Origin: Paraburkholderia megapolitana
GTDB lineage: Bacteria; Pseudomonadota; Gammaproteobacteria; Burkholderiales; Burkholderiaceae
Direction of reading: 5' to 3'
DNA: 64,000 nt
NCBI RefSeq assembly: GCF_007556815.1
Contig: NZ_CP041745.1
Coordinates: 124,001 to 188,000, forward strand
The notes beneath the pieces are model-generated. The model ran no database searches and was not told the DNA's origin. It saw only the letters and a list, made by a program, of their open reading frames with translations. The position numbers were made by a program, and so were the translations under genes. Positions 56,652 to 64,000 of the stretch are shown piece by piece; the stretch's first letter is position 1, and each line of letters opens with the position of its first letter.

Positions 56652-57950
56652 ATGCTCGCCATCATCGGGCTTGTTTCAGTAGTGACGTTGACCACCTTGA
56701 TTCTGACGAGGCGGATGTCGCCTCTCGCAGCACTCATCGTCGTGCCGATCGTCGCCGCGTTAATGGGCGGCTTTGGACTGCAGACGACGACGTTCATCGT
56801 CAAGGGGATTCAAAGTGTCGCACCTGTGGTCGGCATGTTCATCTTTGCGATCGTCTTCTTCGGCATCGTGACCGACGCCGGCATGCTGGATCCGATCATC
56901 GACCGAATCCTGCGTACGGTGGGTGTGCGCCCGACACGCATCCTGATGGGCACGGCGCTCCTTGCGCTTCTCATTCATCTCGACGGGTCCGGTGCCGTCT
57001 GTTTTCTGATCACCGTGCCCGCCATGCTGCCCGTCTATGACCGGCTTGGCATGGATAAGCGCCTGCTCACGTGTACCGCGGCGCTGGCTGCGGGCGTGAA
57101 TTTCCTGCCCTGGACAGGCGTGATGATTCGCGCGTCGGTCGCACTGCACATACCGGCGGCCGCGATCTTCGTGCCGCTCATTCCGGTACAGATCGTCGGC
57201 CTTGCGTTCGTGTTCGCGACTGCCTACGGACTTGGCAAGCGCGAGGAGCGTCGCCTCGGGCTCGTACGCGACGGTCGTTCTATTGCAATGCCCGTGCGCG
57301 AACTGACGGAACAGGAACGTGCGTTGCGTCGGCCCGCTCGCTTCTGGCCGAATCTGATCCTCACGGTCGTCGTGATGGCCACGATGATCAGCGGGAAGGT
57401 AGAACCGGTCGTCATGTTCATGGTCGGTACGGTGATCGCGCTATTTCTGAATTACCCGAACGTGGACGAGCAACGCCGCCGGGTCGATGCGCACGCAGGC
57501 GCAGCGCTTTTGATGGCGAGCGTGCTGCTGGCGGCGGGCGCCTTCACCGGCATCATGTCCGGAACCGGCATGCTGGATGCGATGGCCCGCGCCGCCGTCC
57601 ACTTCATCCCCGCCGAACATGCGAGTCATATTCCGTTCATCATCGGACTGCTCTCGATGCCGCTCAGTCTGATCTTCGATCCAGACTCGTTTTACTTCGG
57701 CATTCTGCCCGTCGTGGCAGGTGCGGCTCATCAACTCGGCGTAGCGCCAATCCACGTGGGACAGGCCGCACTGCTTGGACAGATGACGACAGGTTTTCCG
57801 GTGAGTCCACTCACGCCGGCCACTTTTCTGCTCGTCGGTCTCGCGGGTGTCGAGCTTTCCGAGCACCAGAAATTTTCGATCCCGTTTCTGTTCGGCGCAT
57901 CGGTCGTCATGACTTTTGCCGCGGTGATTGTCGGCACGTTTCCGCTCTGA
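56652..57950 (+). CDS. CitMHS-family citrate/carboxylate transporter
   Basis: This 432-residue protein has about 11-12 membrane helices (first at about 3-22). CitMHS-type features are [19 protein letters not shown] near residue 117 and a conserved [16 protein letters not shown] region in the second half. The family imports citrate, often as a divalent metal complex, or related acids. AAGGAG lies 5-7 bases before the ATG. It lies 57 bases after the cupin gene. Confidence 0.87.
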   Translation: MLAIIGLVSVVTLTTLILTRRMSPLAALIVVPIVAALMGGFGLQTTTFIVKGIQSVAPVVGMFIFAIVFFGIVTDAGMLDPIIDRILRTVGVRPTRILMGTALLALLIHLDGSGAVCFLITVPAMLPVYDRLGMDKRLLTCTAALAAGVNFLPWTGVMIRASVALHIPAAAIFVPLIPVQIVGLAFVFATAYGLGKREERRLGLVRDGRSIAMPVRELTEQERALRRPARFWPNLILTVVVMATMISGKVEPVVMFMVGTVIALFLNYPNVDEQRRRVDAHAGAALLMASVLLAAGAFTGIMSGTGMLDAMARAAVHFIPAEHASHIPFIIGLLSMPLSLIFDPDSFYFGILPVVAGAAHQLGVAPIHVGQAALLGQMTTGFPVSPLTPATFLLVGLAGVELSEHQKFSIPFLFGASVVMTFAAVIVGTFPL

Positions 57951-58012
57951 AGGATGGTTGAAATGACTCACACGATGACGGGCTTACGAGCCCGCGCCAC
58001 GGAGATTGCCCA

Positions 58013-59227
58013 GTGAATATCGAACGAACCGGGCCGCTCGCGGGCATCAAGGTGCTCGATCTTACGTCGGTGGTGATGGGGCCGTTTGCGACGCAGATTC
58101 TGGCGTCGCTCGGTGCCGAGGTGACCAAGATCGAGTCGCCCGAGGGGGACAACCTGCGCCATATCGGGCCCATGCGTCACACCGGCATGGGCCACATGTT
58201 TCTGCATGCGAACCGGGGTAAGCGCAGTCTGGTGCTCGATCTCAAGCAGCCGGATGCGCGCGGGGTCGCGCTGAAGCTCGTCGACACACACGACGTGCTG
58301 ATATCCAACGTACGTCCCAACGCGCTCGCGCGTCTCGGTCTCGATTACGAGTCGTTGCGCGAGCGCAATCCACGTCTCATCCACGTGTCGTGCTGCGGTT
58401 TTGGACAGACAGGACCCTATGCGTCCAAACCCGCCTACGACGACTTGATCCAGGGCGCGGCGGGATTGCCGTGGTTGATGACCCGCTATGGAATAGGCGA
58501 GCCATGCTATGTCCCGACGACACTCGCGGATCGCGTGACGGGTCTTCATGCGGTGTACGCCGTAACGGCCGCTCTCTACGAGCGCGAGCGCTCGGGCATC
58601 GGGCAGGCGATCGTCGTGCCGATGTTCGAGACGATGGTGCAGTTCGTACTGGGCGATCATCTTGGCGGCTTGAGTTTCGATCCGCCCGAAGGCGATCCCG
58701 GTTATGCGCGACTACTGACCGCGAACCGGCGGCCGTATCGAACGAAAGACGGCTACCTTTGCGTGCTCGTCTACAACGATAAACATTGGCGAGCGTTCTT
58801 TGCGGCGATTAACAGGAGCGAACAGTTCGAGCGCGACAGCCGCTTCTCGAGCCAGACGAGTCGAGCGCAGCACATCGACGAGGTCTATGCGGAACTAGCG
58901 GAAATCATGGTCACGCGCACGACGAGCGAATGGCGCGAACTGCTCGATACGGCCGATATCCCGAACATGCCTATGAACTCGCCGTACGATCTGCTGGACG
59001 ATCCACACCTGAACGCAGTGGAATTCATCAAGCAGTCTGAACACCCGTCGGAAGGGCGCGTGCTTGAACTCGGCAACCCCACCACATGGTCGCGCAGCAC
59101 ATGTACCGATGCGTCTCCTTCACCGCGGCTAGGCGAGCATTCGTTGTCGGTACTTGAGGAACTGGGATATTCAGCGGATGAAATCGCTGCACTCGAGGCC
59201 TCGGGCGCAACCAGTCTCAACCGATGA
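58013..59227 (+). CDS. CaiB/BaiF-family (class III) CoA transferase
   Basis: This 404-residue protein has the family N-terminus PLAGIKVLDLTSVVMGPFAT, a NRGKRSLVLDLK segment, the VSCCGFGQTGPYASKPAYDDL stretch including the catalytic Asp region, and the two-domain layout. Class III enzymes exchange CoA between an acyl-CoA and a free carboxylate. The start is GTG at 58013. With the transporter and cupin it suggests uptake followed by CoA activation of an organic acid. A GC hairpin (59262-free, at 59242-59257) lies just after its stop. Confidence 0.88.
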   Translation: MNIERTGPLAGIKVLDLTSVVMGPFATQILASLGAEVTKIESPEGDNLRHIGPMRHTGMGHMFLHANRGKRSLVLDLKQPDARGVALKLVDTHDVLISNVRPNALARLGLDYESLRERNPRLIHVSCCGFGQTGPYASKPAYDDLIQGAAGLPWLMTRYGIGEPCYVPTTLADRVTGLHAVYAVTAALYERERSGIGQAIVVPMFETMVQFVLGDHLGGLSFDPPEGDPGYARLLTANRRPYRTKDGYLCVLVYNDKHWRAFFAAINRSEQFERDSRFSSQTSRAQHIDEVYAELAEIMVTRTTSEWRELLDTADIPNMPMNSPYDLLDDPHLNAVEFIKQSEHPSEGRVLELGNPTTWSRSTCTDASPSPRLGEHSLSVLEELGYSADEIAALEASGATSLNR

Positions 59228-59241
59228 CACCGATATCTCAT

Positions 59242-59257
59242 GCGGCGTATGCGCCGC
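59242..59257 (+). terminator. Weak hairpin after the CoA transferase
   Basis: GCGGCG (59242-59247) and CGCCGC (59252-59257) flank TATG. There is no T-run, so this is a weak terminator candidate. Confidence 0.35.
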
Positions 59258-59282
59258 GATTGAGAAAATCGTAAGCCTGTGT

Positions 59283-59301
59283 AATGATAGCCGTTCTCAT
59301 T
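59283..59301 (+). promoter_or_regulatory. Fur box
   Basis: AATGATAGCCGTTCTCATT is a 19-bp near-palindrome matching the classic Fur site. A possible -35 TTGAGA (59260-59265) puts the -10 region inside the box, as expected for iron repression of the PepSY gene about 215 bases downstream. Confidence 0.72.
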
Positions 59302-59517
59302 TGAGGCGTAGCCAGCCCCTCACTGTTTCGCGGTGAGCGCCAGCCAGTACCTTGCCGGACCCCGCAGCCGTTCAGACATTTCATCGGTATTTCTTGTTTG
59401 TCTGCCGAAACGCGCTGCGACCGGTCCGATCCACCCGTTTATTCCATTGAATGCCGGTCAGGCTGCGCGATAGCGCGCGCCCAGGCCGTGCGCCGAAGCC
59501 GCTGTGCCTGGAGTTCC

Positions 59518-60270
59518 GTGAACGCGCCCGAACCAATCGATGTCCCTTCCGCTACGCGTGCCGGCACGACGTATCACCCTGTGCCGACGCCGCAGTCGGG
59601 CGCACATGGCCACCATCTCGTCGACGACGTGCAACGCCTTGCGCGGCAACGCCGTTCGCGTCGCGCAACGTTCATCAAGTGGCTACGCAAGGTGCACGGC
59701 TGGGTCGGCTTGTGGGGCGCGGTGCTGGGGCTGCTGTTCGGCGTGACCGGCTTTCTGCTGAATCACCGCGCCGGTCCGCTGAAGGTGTCGTCCGGCGAAC
59801 CGCAGGTCGAACAGCTGCAAATTCCGCTACCGGCTCGCAAGCTCGAATCGCCGCTCGATATGGCGCACTGGCTGCAGGGCGAACTGCATCTCGACGGTAA
59901 GCCGAGCAAGCCGCGTCGCGAGCCGTCGCACCCGGTGGCATGGGGCGACCGCAGCGCCGTGCAGCCGGAGTTCTGGCAGGTTGGTATCTTCGGTACGCGG
60001 CAGAACGTGCAGGCCGAATACTGGGTCGGCAACGGCTATGTGTCGGTCAAGCGCACGCAGAATTCGTTTCTCACGACGATGAATAACCTGCATCGCGGCG
60101 TCGGGCTCAGCATCGGCTGGGTGCTGCTCGTCGATACGCTTGCCGGCGGAATGATCCTGCTTTCGTTGACCGGTGTGTTGCTGTGGACCGAGCTCAACAA
60201 GCGCCGTACCGTTGGCGTCGTGCTGGTGCTTGGGTCGCTGATCGCTGCGGTGGCGCTTGGGTTGCTGTGA
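59518..60270 (+). CDS. PepSY-associated membrane protein, iron-regulated
   Basis: This 250-residue protein has a polar N-terminus and a basic stretch (about 40-55). A membrane helix (about 65-82, WLRKVHGWVGLWGAVLGLLF), a periplasmic PepSY-like region (to about 190), and two more helices (about 195-215 and 228-248) follow. Related proteins sit beside siderophore receptors. GTG at 59518 has GGAG 4-5 bases upstream; an open frame to 59398 reads as noise. The Fur box upstream points to iron acquisition. Confidence 0.82.
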   Translation: MNAPEPIDVPSATRAGTTYHPVPTPQSGAHGHHLVDDVQRLARQRRSRRATFIKWLRKVHGWVGLWGAVLGLLFGVTGFLLNHRAGPLKVSSGEPQVEQLQIPLPARKLESPLDMAHWLQGELHLDGKPSKPRREPSHPVAWGDRSAVQPEFWQVGIFGTRQNVQAEYWVGNGYVSVKRTQNSFLTTMNNLHRGVGLSIGWVLLVDTLAGGMILLSLTGVLLWTELNKRRTVGVVLVLGSLIAAVALGLL

Positions 60271-60337
60271 TGGCGCGGACTCGTTTCTGCGTGGCGTGAC
60301 GAGTCTGCGTTGCAAAGCCGTGCGTGCGGCAAACCAC

Positions 60338-61360
60338 TTACACGCTGCAGGTCGCTCCACCACTGGCGGCCACCTCGCGGGCCGCCTTCGCGCCTTCCAC
60401 CTGCAGCAACGTCGGCAGCGACACGCCGTTCTTCGCCGCCGTCACTTCCGCAAGAATCGACACCGCGATCTCCGGCGGTGTACGGCTGCCGATATAAATA
60501 CCGACCGGTCCATGCAACCGGGCCAGCTCGGTATCGTTCAGATCGAATTCCCTCAGACGCTCGCGCCGCGCCGCGTTGTTGCGCCGCGAACCGAGCGCGC
60601 CGACATAGAACGCGGGCGTCTTCAACGCTTCCATCAGCGCGAGATCGTCGAGCTTCGGATCGTGTGTGAGCGCGATCACCGCGCACCGTTCGTCGAGCCG
60701 CATGTCGAGCACGGTGTCGTCGGGCATCGTGCGAACGATCTTCGTGCCCGGTATGTTCCACTCGTCCGTGTACTCTTCGCGCGGATCGCAGACGGTTACC
60801 TGGTAGTCGAGACCGACGGCGATATTGCACAGGTAGCGCGACAGTTGCCCCGCGCCGATCACGAGCATGCGGTAGCGCGGACCGTGAATGGTCAAAAGAC
60901 GTGTGCCGTCGAAGTCGATGCCGTCGGTGGCCTGCGCGGCGTCGAGCCGCACCGTGCCGCTCGCCATATCGACCGAGCGCGCGACGAGCCGGCCTTCTTC
61001 CACCGAACGACATAGCGTAGCGATGCCGCTCGCCTGCGTCAGCGGCTCGAGCACGAGCTGGATCGTGCCGCCGCACGGCAGGCCGAAACGATGTGCTTCT
61101 TCCGCGGTGATGCCGTACTTCACCGCTTCTGGCAAAGTCTGCTCGATGCCGCGCTGGCGCACGCGATCGATCAGATCGTCTTCGATGCAGCCACCCGATA
61201 CCGAGCCGACCACCAGGCCGTCGTCGCGTATCGCGAGCATCGCGCCTTCCGGACGCGGCGACGAGCCCCACGTCTTCACGACCGTTACCAGCAGCGCGCG
61301 GTGTCCCTGCTCCAGCCAGCGTTCACTGGACTTCAGGACTTCGAGGTCGACGCTGTCCAT
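60338..61360 (-). CDS. XdhC/CoxI-family molybdenum-cofactor insertion protein
   Basis: This 340-residue protein has an N-terminal XdhC_CoxI domain with GSVSGGCIEDD (about 52-62) and PCGGTIQLVLEP. A C-terminal Rossmann domain (MLVIGAGQLSRYL, ALTHDPKLDD, GALGSRRNNAARR) follows. XdhC binds and sulfurates Mo cofactor for xanthine dehydrogenase-type enzymes. Its start lies inside coxG (28-bp overlap). No molybdenum hydroxylase subunits are in the window. Confidence 0.88.
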   Translation of the reverse strand: MDSVDLEVLKSSERWLEQGHRALLVTVVKTWGSSPRPEGAMLAIRDDGLVVGSVSGGCIEDDLIDRVRQRGIEQTLPEAVKYGITAEEAHRFGLPCGGTIQLVLEPLTQASGIATLCRSVEEGRLVARSVDMASGTVRLDAAQATDGIDFDGTRLLTIHGPRYRMLVIGAGQLSRYLCNIAVGLDYQVTVCDPREEYTDEWNIPGTKIVRTMPDDTVLDMRLDERCAVIALTHDPKLDDLALMEALKTPAFYVGALGSRRNNAARRERLREFDLNDTELARLHGPVGIYIGSRTPPEIAVSILAEVTAAKNGVSLPTLLQVEGAKAAREVAASGGATCSV

Positions 61361-61920
61361 GATTTTTTCCTCTCCGGTTGAGGCTCTTCCATCTGGCCGC
61401 CGTCGGCGGACCGGTTCGCGGAATGGTGCAATTGTGCCGCAGCATCGGCTGCCGTGCCGCCAGCCCGCCCAGCGGCCGCACCGCTCACCTGCTCGCCGAA
61501 GCGACGAAAAAATTCGCCCACGATCTTGCGTACCGCGCCGCCGAGAATCCTCGAGCCGATCTGCGCGAGCTTGCCGCCCATGTGCGCGCTTGCGGTGTAC
61601 GAGAGCTTCGTGGTGTCGTCGCCGACGGATTCGAGCGTGATGTGCGCGGCACCGCTACCGAAGCCGGCAGTACCGCCCTGACCTTCGAAAACGATCGTAT
61701 AGGAGCGCGGCGCGTCGATGTCGGTGAGACGCAAGCGGCCTTTGAAGTGCACTTTCACCGGGCCGACCGTGACGCTCATCGACAGTGCGAACACGTTTTC
61801 CTGTTCCACTTCGATGCGGTCGCAACCGGGAATCGACGCACGCAGGATCGTCGTGTCGTTGAGCGCTTCCCAGGCGCGCTGCTGGGAGACGGGCAGCGTG
61901 TAGCTCTCGGTCAGTTCCAT
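61333..61920 (-). CDS. CoxG-like SRPBCC protein
   Basis: This 195-residue protein has an SRPBCC lipid/ligand-binding domain (about 1-145: YTLPVSQQRAWEALND, GSRILGGAVRKIVGEFF) and a low-complexity Ala/Gly/Gln tail. CoxG proteins are thought to anchor or assist CO dehydrogenase at the membrane. The 28-bp overlap with the following xdhC-like gene implies coupling. A 9-bp tandem repeat lies just upstream. Confidence 0.85.
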   Translation of the reverse strand: MELTESYTLPVSQQRAWEALNDTTILRASIPGCDRIEVEQENVFALSMSVTVGPVKVHFKGRLRLTDIDAPRSYTIVFEGQGGTAGFGSGAAHITLESVGDDTTKLSYTASAHMGGKLAQIGSRILGGAVRKIVGEFFRRFGEQVSGAAAGRAGGTAADAAAQLHHSANRSADGGQMEEPQPERKKSWTASTSKS

Positions 61921-62047
61921 GACGGGGTTCCTCCGGATGGCGTGGCTCGTACGGCGGCACGAGGGGCACGAGGGGCACGCGGCGGCGCATGCACGTGAGG
62001 CGCGAGAGCGCAGCCGGACGCGGCAAGGCTGTGGAGATTATGAACCG

Positions 62048-62073
62048 GCCGGCGCATGTCGACATGCGCCGGC
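62048..62073. repeat. 26-bp perfect palindrome
   Basis: GCCGGCGCATGTC (62048-62060) is followed directly by its reverse complement GACATGCGCCGGC (62061-62073) with no loop. It is 32 bases downstream of the permease stop and 128 bases upstream of coxG. No U-run follows. Confidence 0.85.
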
Positions 62074-62105
62074 GTCGCGAGGACCGCGCCCTCGCAGTGT
62101 GCGCG

Positions 62106-63503
62106 CTAGCGATTGCCCTCGGCCAGCTTCGAATGGCGTCGCGAATAGCCGAAGTAGATCACCATGCCGATCACGAGCCAGGCGACGAAGGCGATCCATG
62201 TGATCAGTTGCAGATTGAGCATCAGGAACAGGCACGACGCGACGGCCAGCACCGGCACGACCGGTACGCCGGGGCAACGGAATGCGCGCGGCAGCTCCGG
62301 GTGCGTCTTGCGCAGGATCAGTACCGCGATCGACACCATCGAGAATGCCGCGAGCGTGCCGATGTTGATCAGTTCGGCCAGCACGTTCAGCGGCACCAGC
62401 GCGCCGATCAGGCCGAAGAAAATGCCCACCAGCCACGTCGTGAAGAACGGCGTCGCAAAGCGCGGATGCACGCGTGACAGCACCGCGGGCAGCAGCCCGT
62501 CGCGCGACATCGCGAAGATCACGCGCGTCTGGCCGTAGGCCATCACGAGAATCACGGTCAGCATGCCGAGCACGGCGCCGAGATCGATGAAGCCGGCCAC
62601 CCAGGGCTGGCCGGCTACCTGCAGCGCGTACGACACCGGGTGCGAGATGTTGGCGAACTGCGCGTACGGCACGATGCCGGTCACGACAGCCGCGACCGCG
62701 ACGTACAGCACCGCGCATACGCCGAGCGACGCGATGATGCCGACCGGCAAGTCGCGCTTCGGATTCTTCACTTCCTCCGCCGCCGACGACACTGCATCGA
62801 AGCCGATAAACGCGAAGAACATCACGGCAGCGGCGCCGAACACGCCGTTCCAGCCGTTCGGCATGAACGGATGCCAGTTCGCGGGCGTGACGTGGAACAC
62901 GCCTACTGCAATGACCAGCAGCACGACGACGACCTTGATCGAGACCATGATGTTGTTCACGCGAGTCGATTCGCGCACGCCGACCGACAGCAGCGCGGTA
63001 ATCGCCATCATCACCAGGAAGGCCGGCAGGTTGAACAGTGTGTGGACGCCTGGCACCGCGCCGGGCGCGGCCGTCAGCACGTCGGGCAGCGAGATGCCGA
63101 AGCCGTGCAGCAGCGACTGCAGATAGCCCGACCAGCCCACCGATACGGCAGAGGTGGCAAGCCCGTATTCGAGCATCAGATCCCAGCCGATGATCCACGC
63201 GGCCAGCTCGCCGAGCGTCGCATACGAATACGTGTAGATCGAGCCGGCCACCGGAATCGTCGAGGCGAATTCCGCGTAGGCCAGCGCGGCGAAGCCGCAC
63301 GCCACTGCCGCAATGAGGAACGACAGCATCAGCGCCGGGCCAGCCTGCACGGCGCCCGTGCCGGTCAGCACGAAAATACCGGTACCGATGATCGCGCCGA
63401 CGCCGAGGAAGGTCAGATCGAGTGCGCCGAGCGCTTTCTTGAGTCCGGCGCTCTGGGCACCGGCGAGCATCTGCTCGACGTTCTTCTTGCGGAAGAGGGA
63501 CAT
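62106..63503 (-). CDS. APC-superfamily amino acid permease
   Basis: This 465-residue protein has about 12-13 membrane helices. The APC start signature GVGAIIGTGIFVL is at about 34-46, and a CAT-type FFAFIGFDAVSSAAEEVKNP segment is also present, typical of YhdG/cationic amino acid transporters. ATG at 63503 follows AGGAG by about 9 bases; an in-frame ATG at 63527 is less likely. The substrate is not resolved. Confidence 0.9.
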   Translation of the reverse strand: MSLFRKKNVEQMLAGAQSAGLKKALGALDLTFLGVGAIIGTGIFVLTGTGAVQAGPALMLSFLIAAVACGFAALAYAEFASTIPVAGSIYTYSYATLGELAAWIIGWDLMLEYGLATSAVSVGWSGYLQSLLHGFGISLPDVLTAAPGAVPGVHTLFNLPAFLVMMAITALLSVGVRESTRVNNIMVSIKVVVVLLVIAVGVFHVTPANWHPFMPNGWNGVFGAAAVMFFAFIGFDAVSSAAEEVKNPKRDLPVGIIASLGVCAVLYVAVAAVVTGIVPYAQFANISHPVSYALQVAGQPWVAGFIDLGAVLGMLTVILVMAYGQTRVIFAMSRDGLLPAVLSRVHPRFATPFFTTWLVGIFFGLIGALVPLNVLAELINIGTLAAFSMVSIAVLILRKTHPELPRAFRCPGVPVVPVLAVASCLFLMLNLQLITWIAFVAWLVIGMVIYFGYSRRHSKLAEGNR

Positions 63504-63670
63504 TGGCGAGGGTCTCCTGTAAAGCACGCTTATTGCGCGCCGAATGTCGGGAAACCGTCAATTCTAGCGGATGTGTAGCGGCATGCTTGCTGGGTACGCG
63601 TATCGCGGTGTGACCTGGGCGAGGGCCGCAGCGGCGGCAGCATTGCCGCGCGGGGTTAGGGAAGACTCAC

Positions 63671-64000
63671 TCAGGCGGTCATTGCCGGATTCAGGTCGAC
63701 GAGGCGGTTGCTCATTACGTAGAAGGTGAGTTCGGCGTTATTGCTGAGGCGCATCTTCTCCAGCAGGCGTGTGCGGTACACGCTGACCGTCTTGACCGAC
63801 AGCGACAGCGTCTGCGCAATGTCGGTCAGCCGTTGGCCCGAGGCGAGCATGCAAAGCGTCTGGTATTCGCGGTCGGAGAGCTTTTCGTGCGGCAGTTGCT
63901 CGCCGTCGAACGACACGTAGTTGGCGAGCGCCTCGGCCATCGCGGGGCTCACGTACTTGCGGCCGGCGGCGACCTGCTGGATCGCGCCGATCATCTGCGC
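63671..64000 (-). CDS. LuxR-type response regulator, C-terminal part, cut by the window edge
   Basis: The frame runs off the right edge; about 109 residues are visible. They hold the end of a receiver/linker region (AIQQVAAGRKYVSP) and a LuxR/GerE helix-turn-helix (LSDREYQTLCMLASGQRLTDIAQTL, broken here into its recognition part SVKTVSVYRTRLLEKM). It therefore looks like a NarL/FixJ-family regulator rather than a complete small protein. The missing N-terminus should hold the phosphoacceptor Asp. Confidence 0.88.
   Translation of the reverse strand, partial: AQMIGAIQQVAAGRKYVSPAMAEALANYVSFDGEQLPHEKLSDREYQTLCMLASGQRLTDIAQTLSLSVKTVSVYRTRLLEKMRLSNNAELTFYVMSNRLVDLNPAMTA

Overview
The window is a contiguous stretch of high-GC chromosome from a betaproteobacterium of the Burkholderia/Paraburkholderia type. 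This rests on the gene order rsmB-DUF4390-ntrYX-tRNA-Phe, metXW, hslVU-dksA-cobW, xerC-DUF484-dapF-lpxL/metK and the mreBCD-mrdA-rodA operon, on the CX14CX2C form of QueE, and on strong GC3 bias. The bias produces very long antisense shadow frames. I see no insertion sequence, prophage, integron or CRISPR array. Most of the window is core genome; the accessory-looking part is roughly 41-64 kb.

Layout. 1-4.7 kb: end of rsmB, a DUF4390 exported protein and an NtrY/NtrX-like two-component pair whose regulator lacks the AAA+ domain. 4.7-7.2 kb: tRNA-Phe with its own promoter and terminator, then queC, queE and queD (preQ0 synthesis). 7.2-8.8 kb: an HpaI-type aldolase and a Sel1-repeat protein. 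8.9-15.3 kb (minus): the elongasome operon mreB-mreC-mreD-mrdA-rodA. 15.7-20.9 kb (plus): gatCAB, a PPK2 polyphosphate kinase and exonuclease III. 20.9-27.9 kb (minus): M48 peptidase, AmpG-like transporter, metW/metX, slmA, a HAD nucleotidase and argB. 28.1-30.3 kb (plus): a small Cys-rich CWC protein and a RegB/RegA redox pair. 30.4-39.7 kb (minus): hslVU, a Cys-poor dksA, a His-rich CobW GTPase, an RlmI-like methyltransferase, xerC, DUF484, dapF and a lipid A acyltransferase. 40.0-41.2 kb: metK behind a structured leader.

The right third holds a PhyH dioxygenase, two tiny membrane proteins, an aldo/keto reductase, a desaturase, an MFS exporter and a complete RND pump (permease-adaptor-outer membrane channel). 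It continues with a SrkA kinase, a LysR regulator divergent from a cupin/CitMHS/CoA-transferase cluster, a Fur-boxed PepSY membrane protein, an XdhC-CoxG pair without CO dehydrogenase subunits, an amino acid permease, and the C-terminus of a LuxR-type response regulator cut by the right edge.

No wholly new multigene system is evident. The best leads are the zinc-ligand-poor DksA beside a zinc-type CobW GTPase, the inverted repeats at the transcription starts of metK and metX, the AAA+-less NtrX, the LysR-cupin-CitMHS-CoA-transferase locus, and several non-coding elements: hairpins, a 26-bp perfect palindrome, tandem repeats, and a tRNA acceptor-stem mismatch. All starts were chosen by reading ribosome-binding sites, overlaps and family N-termini. 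No database search was run.
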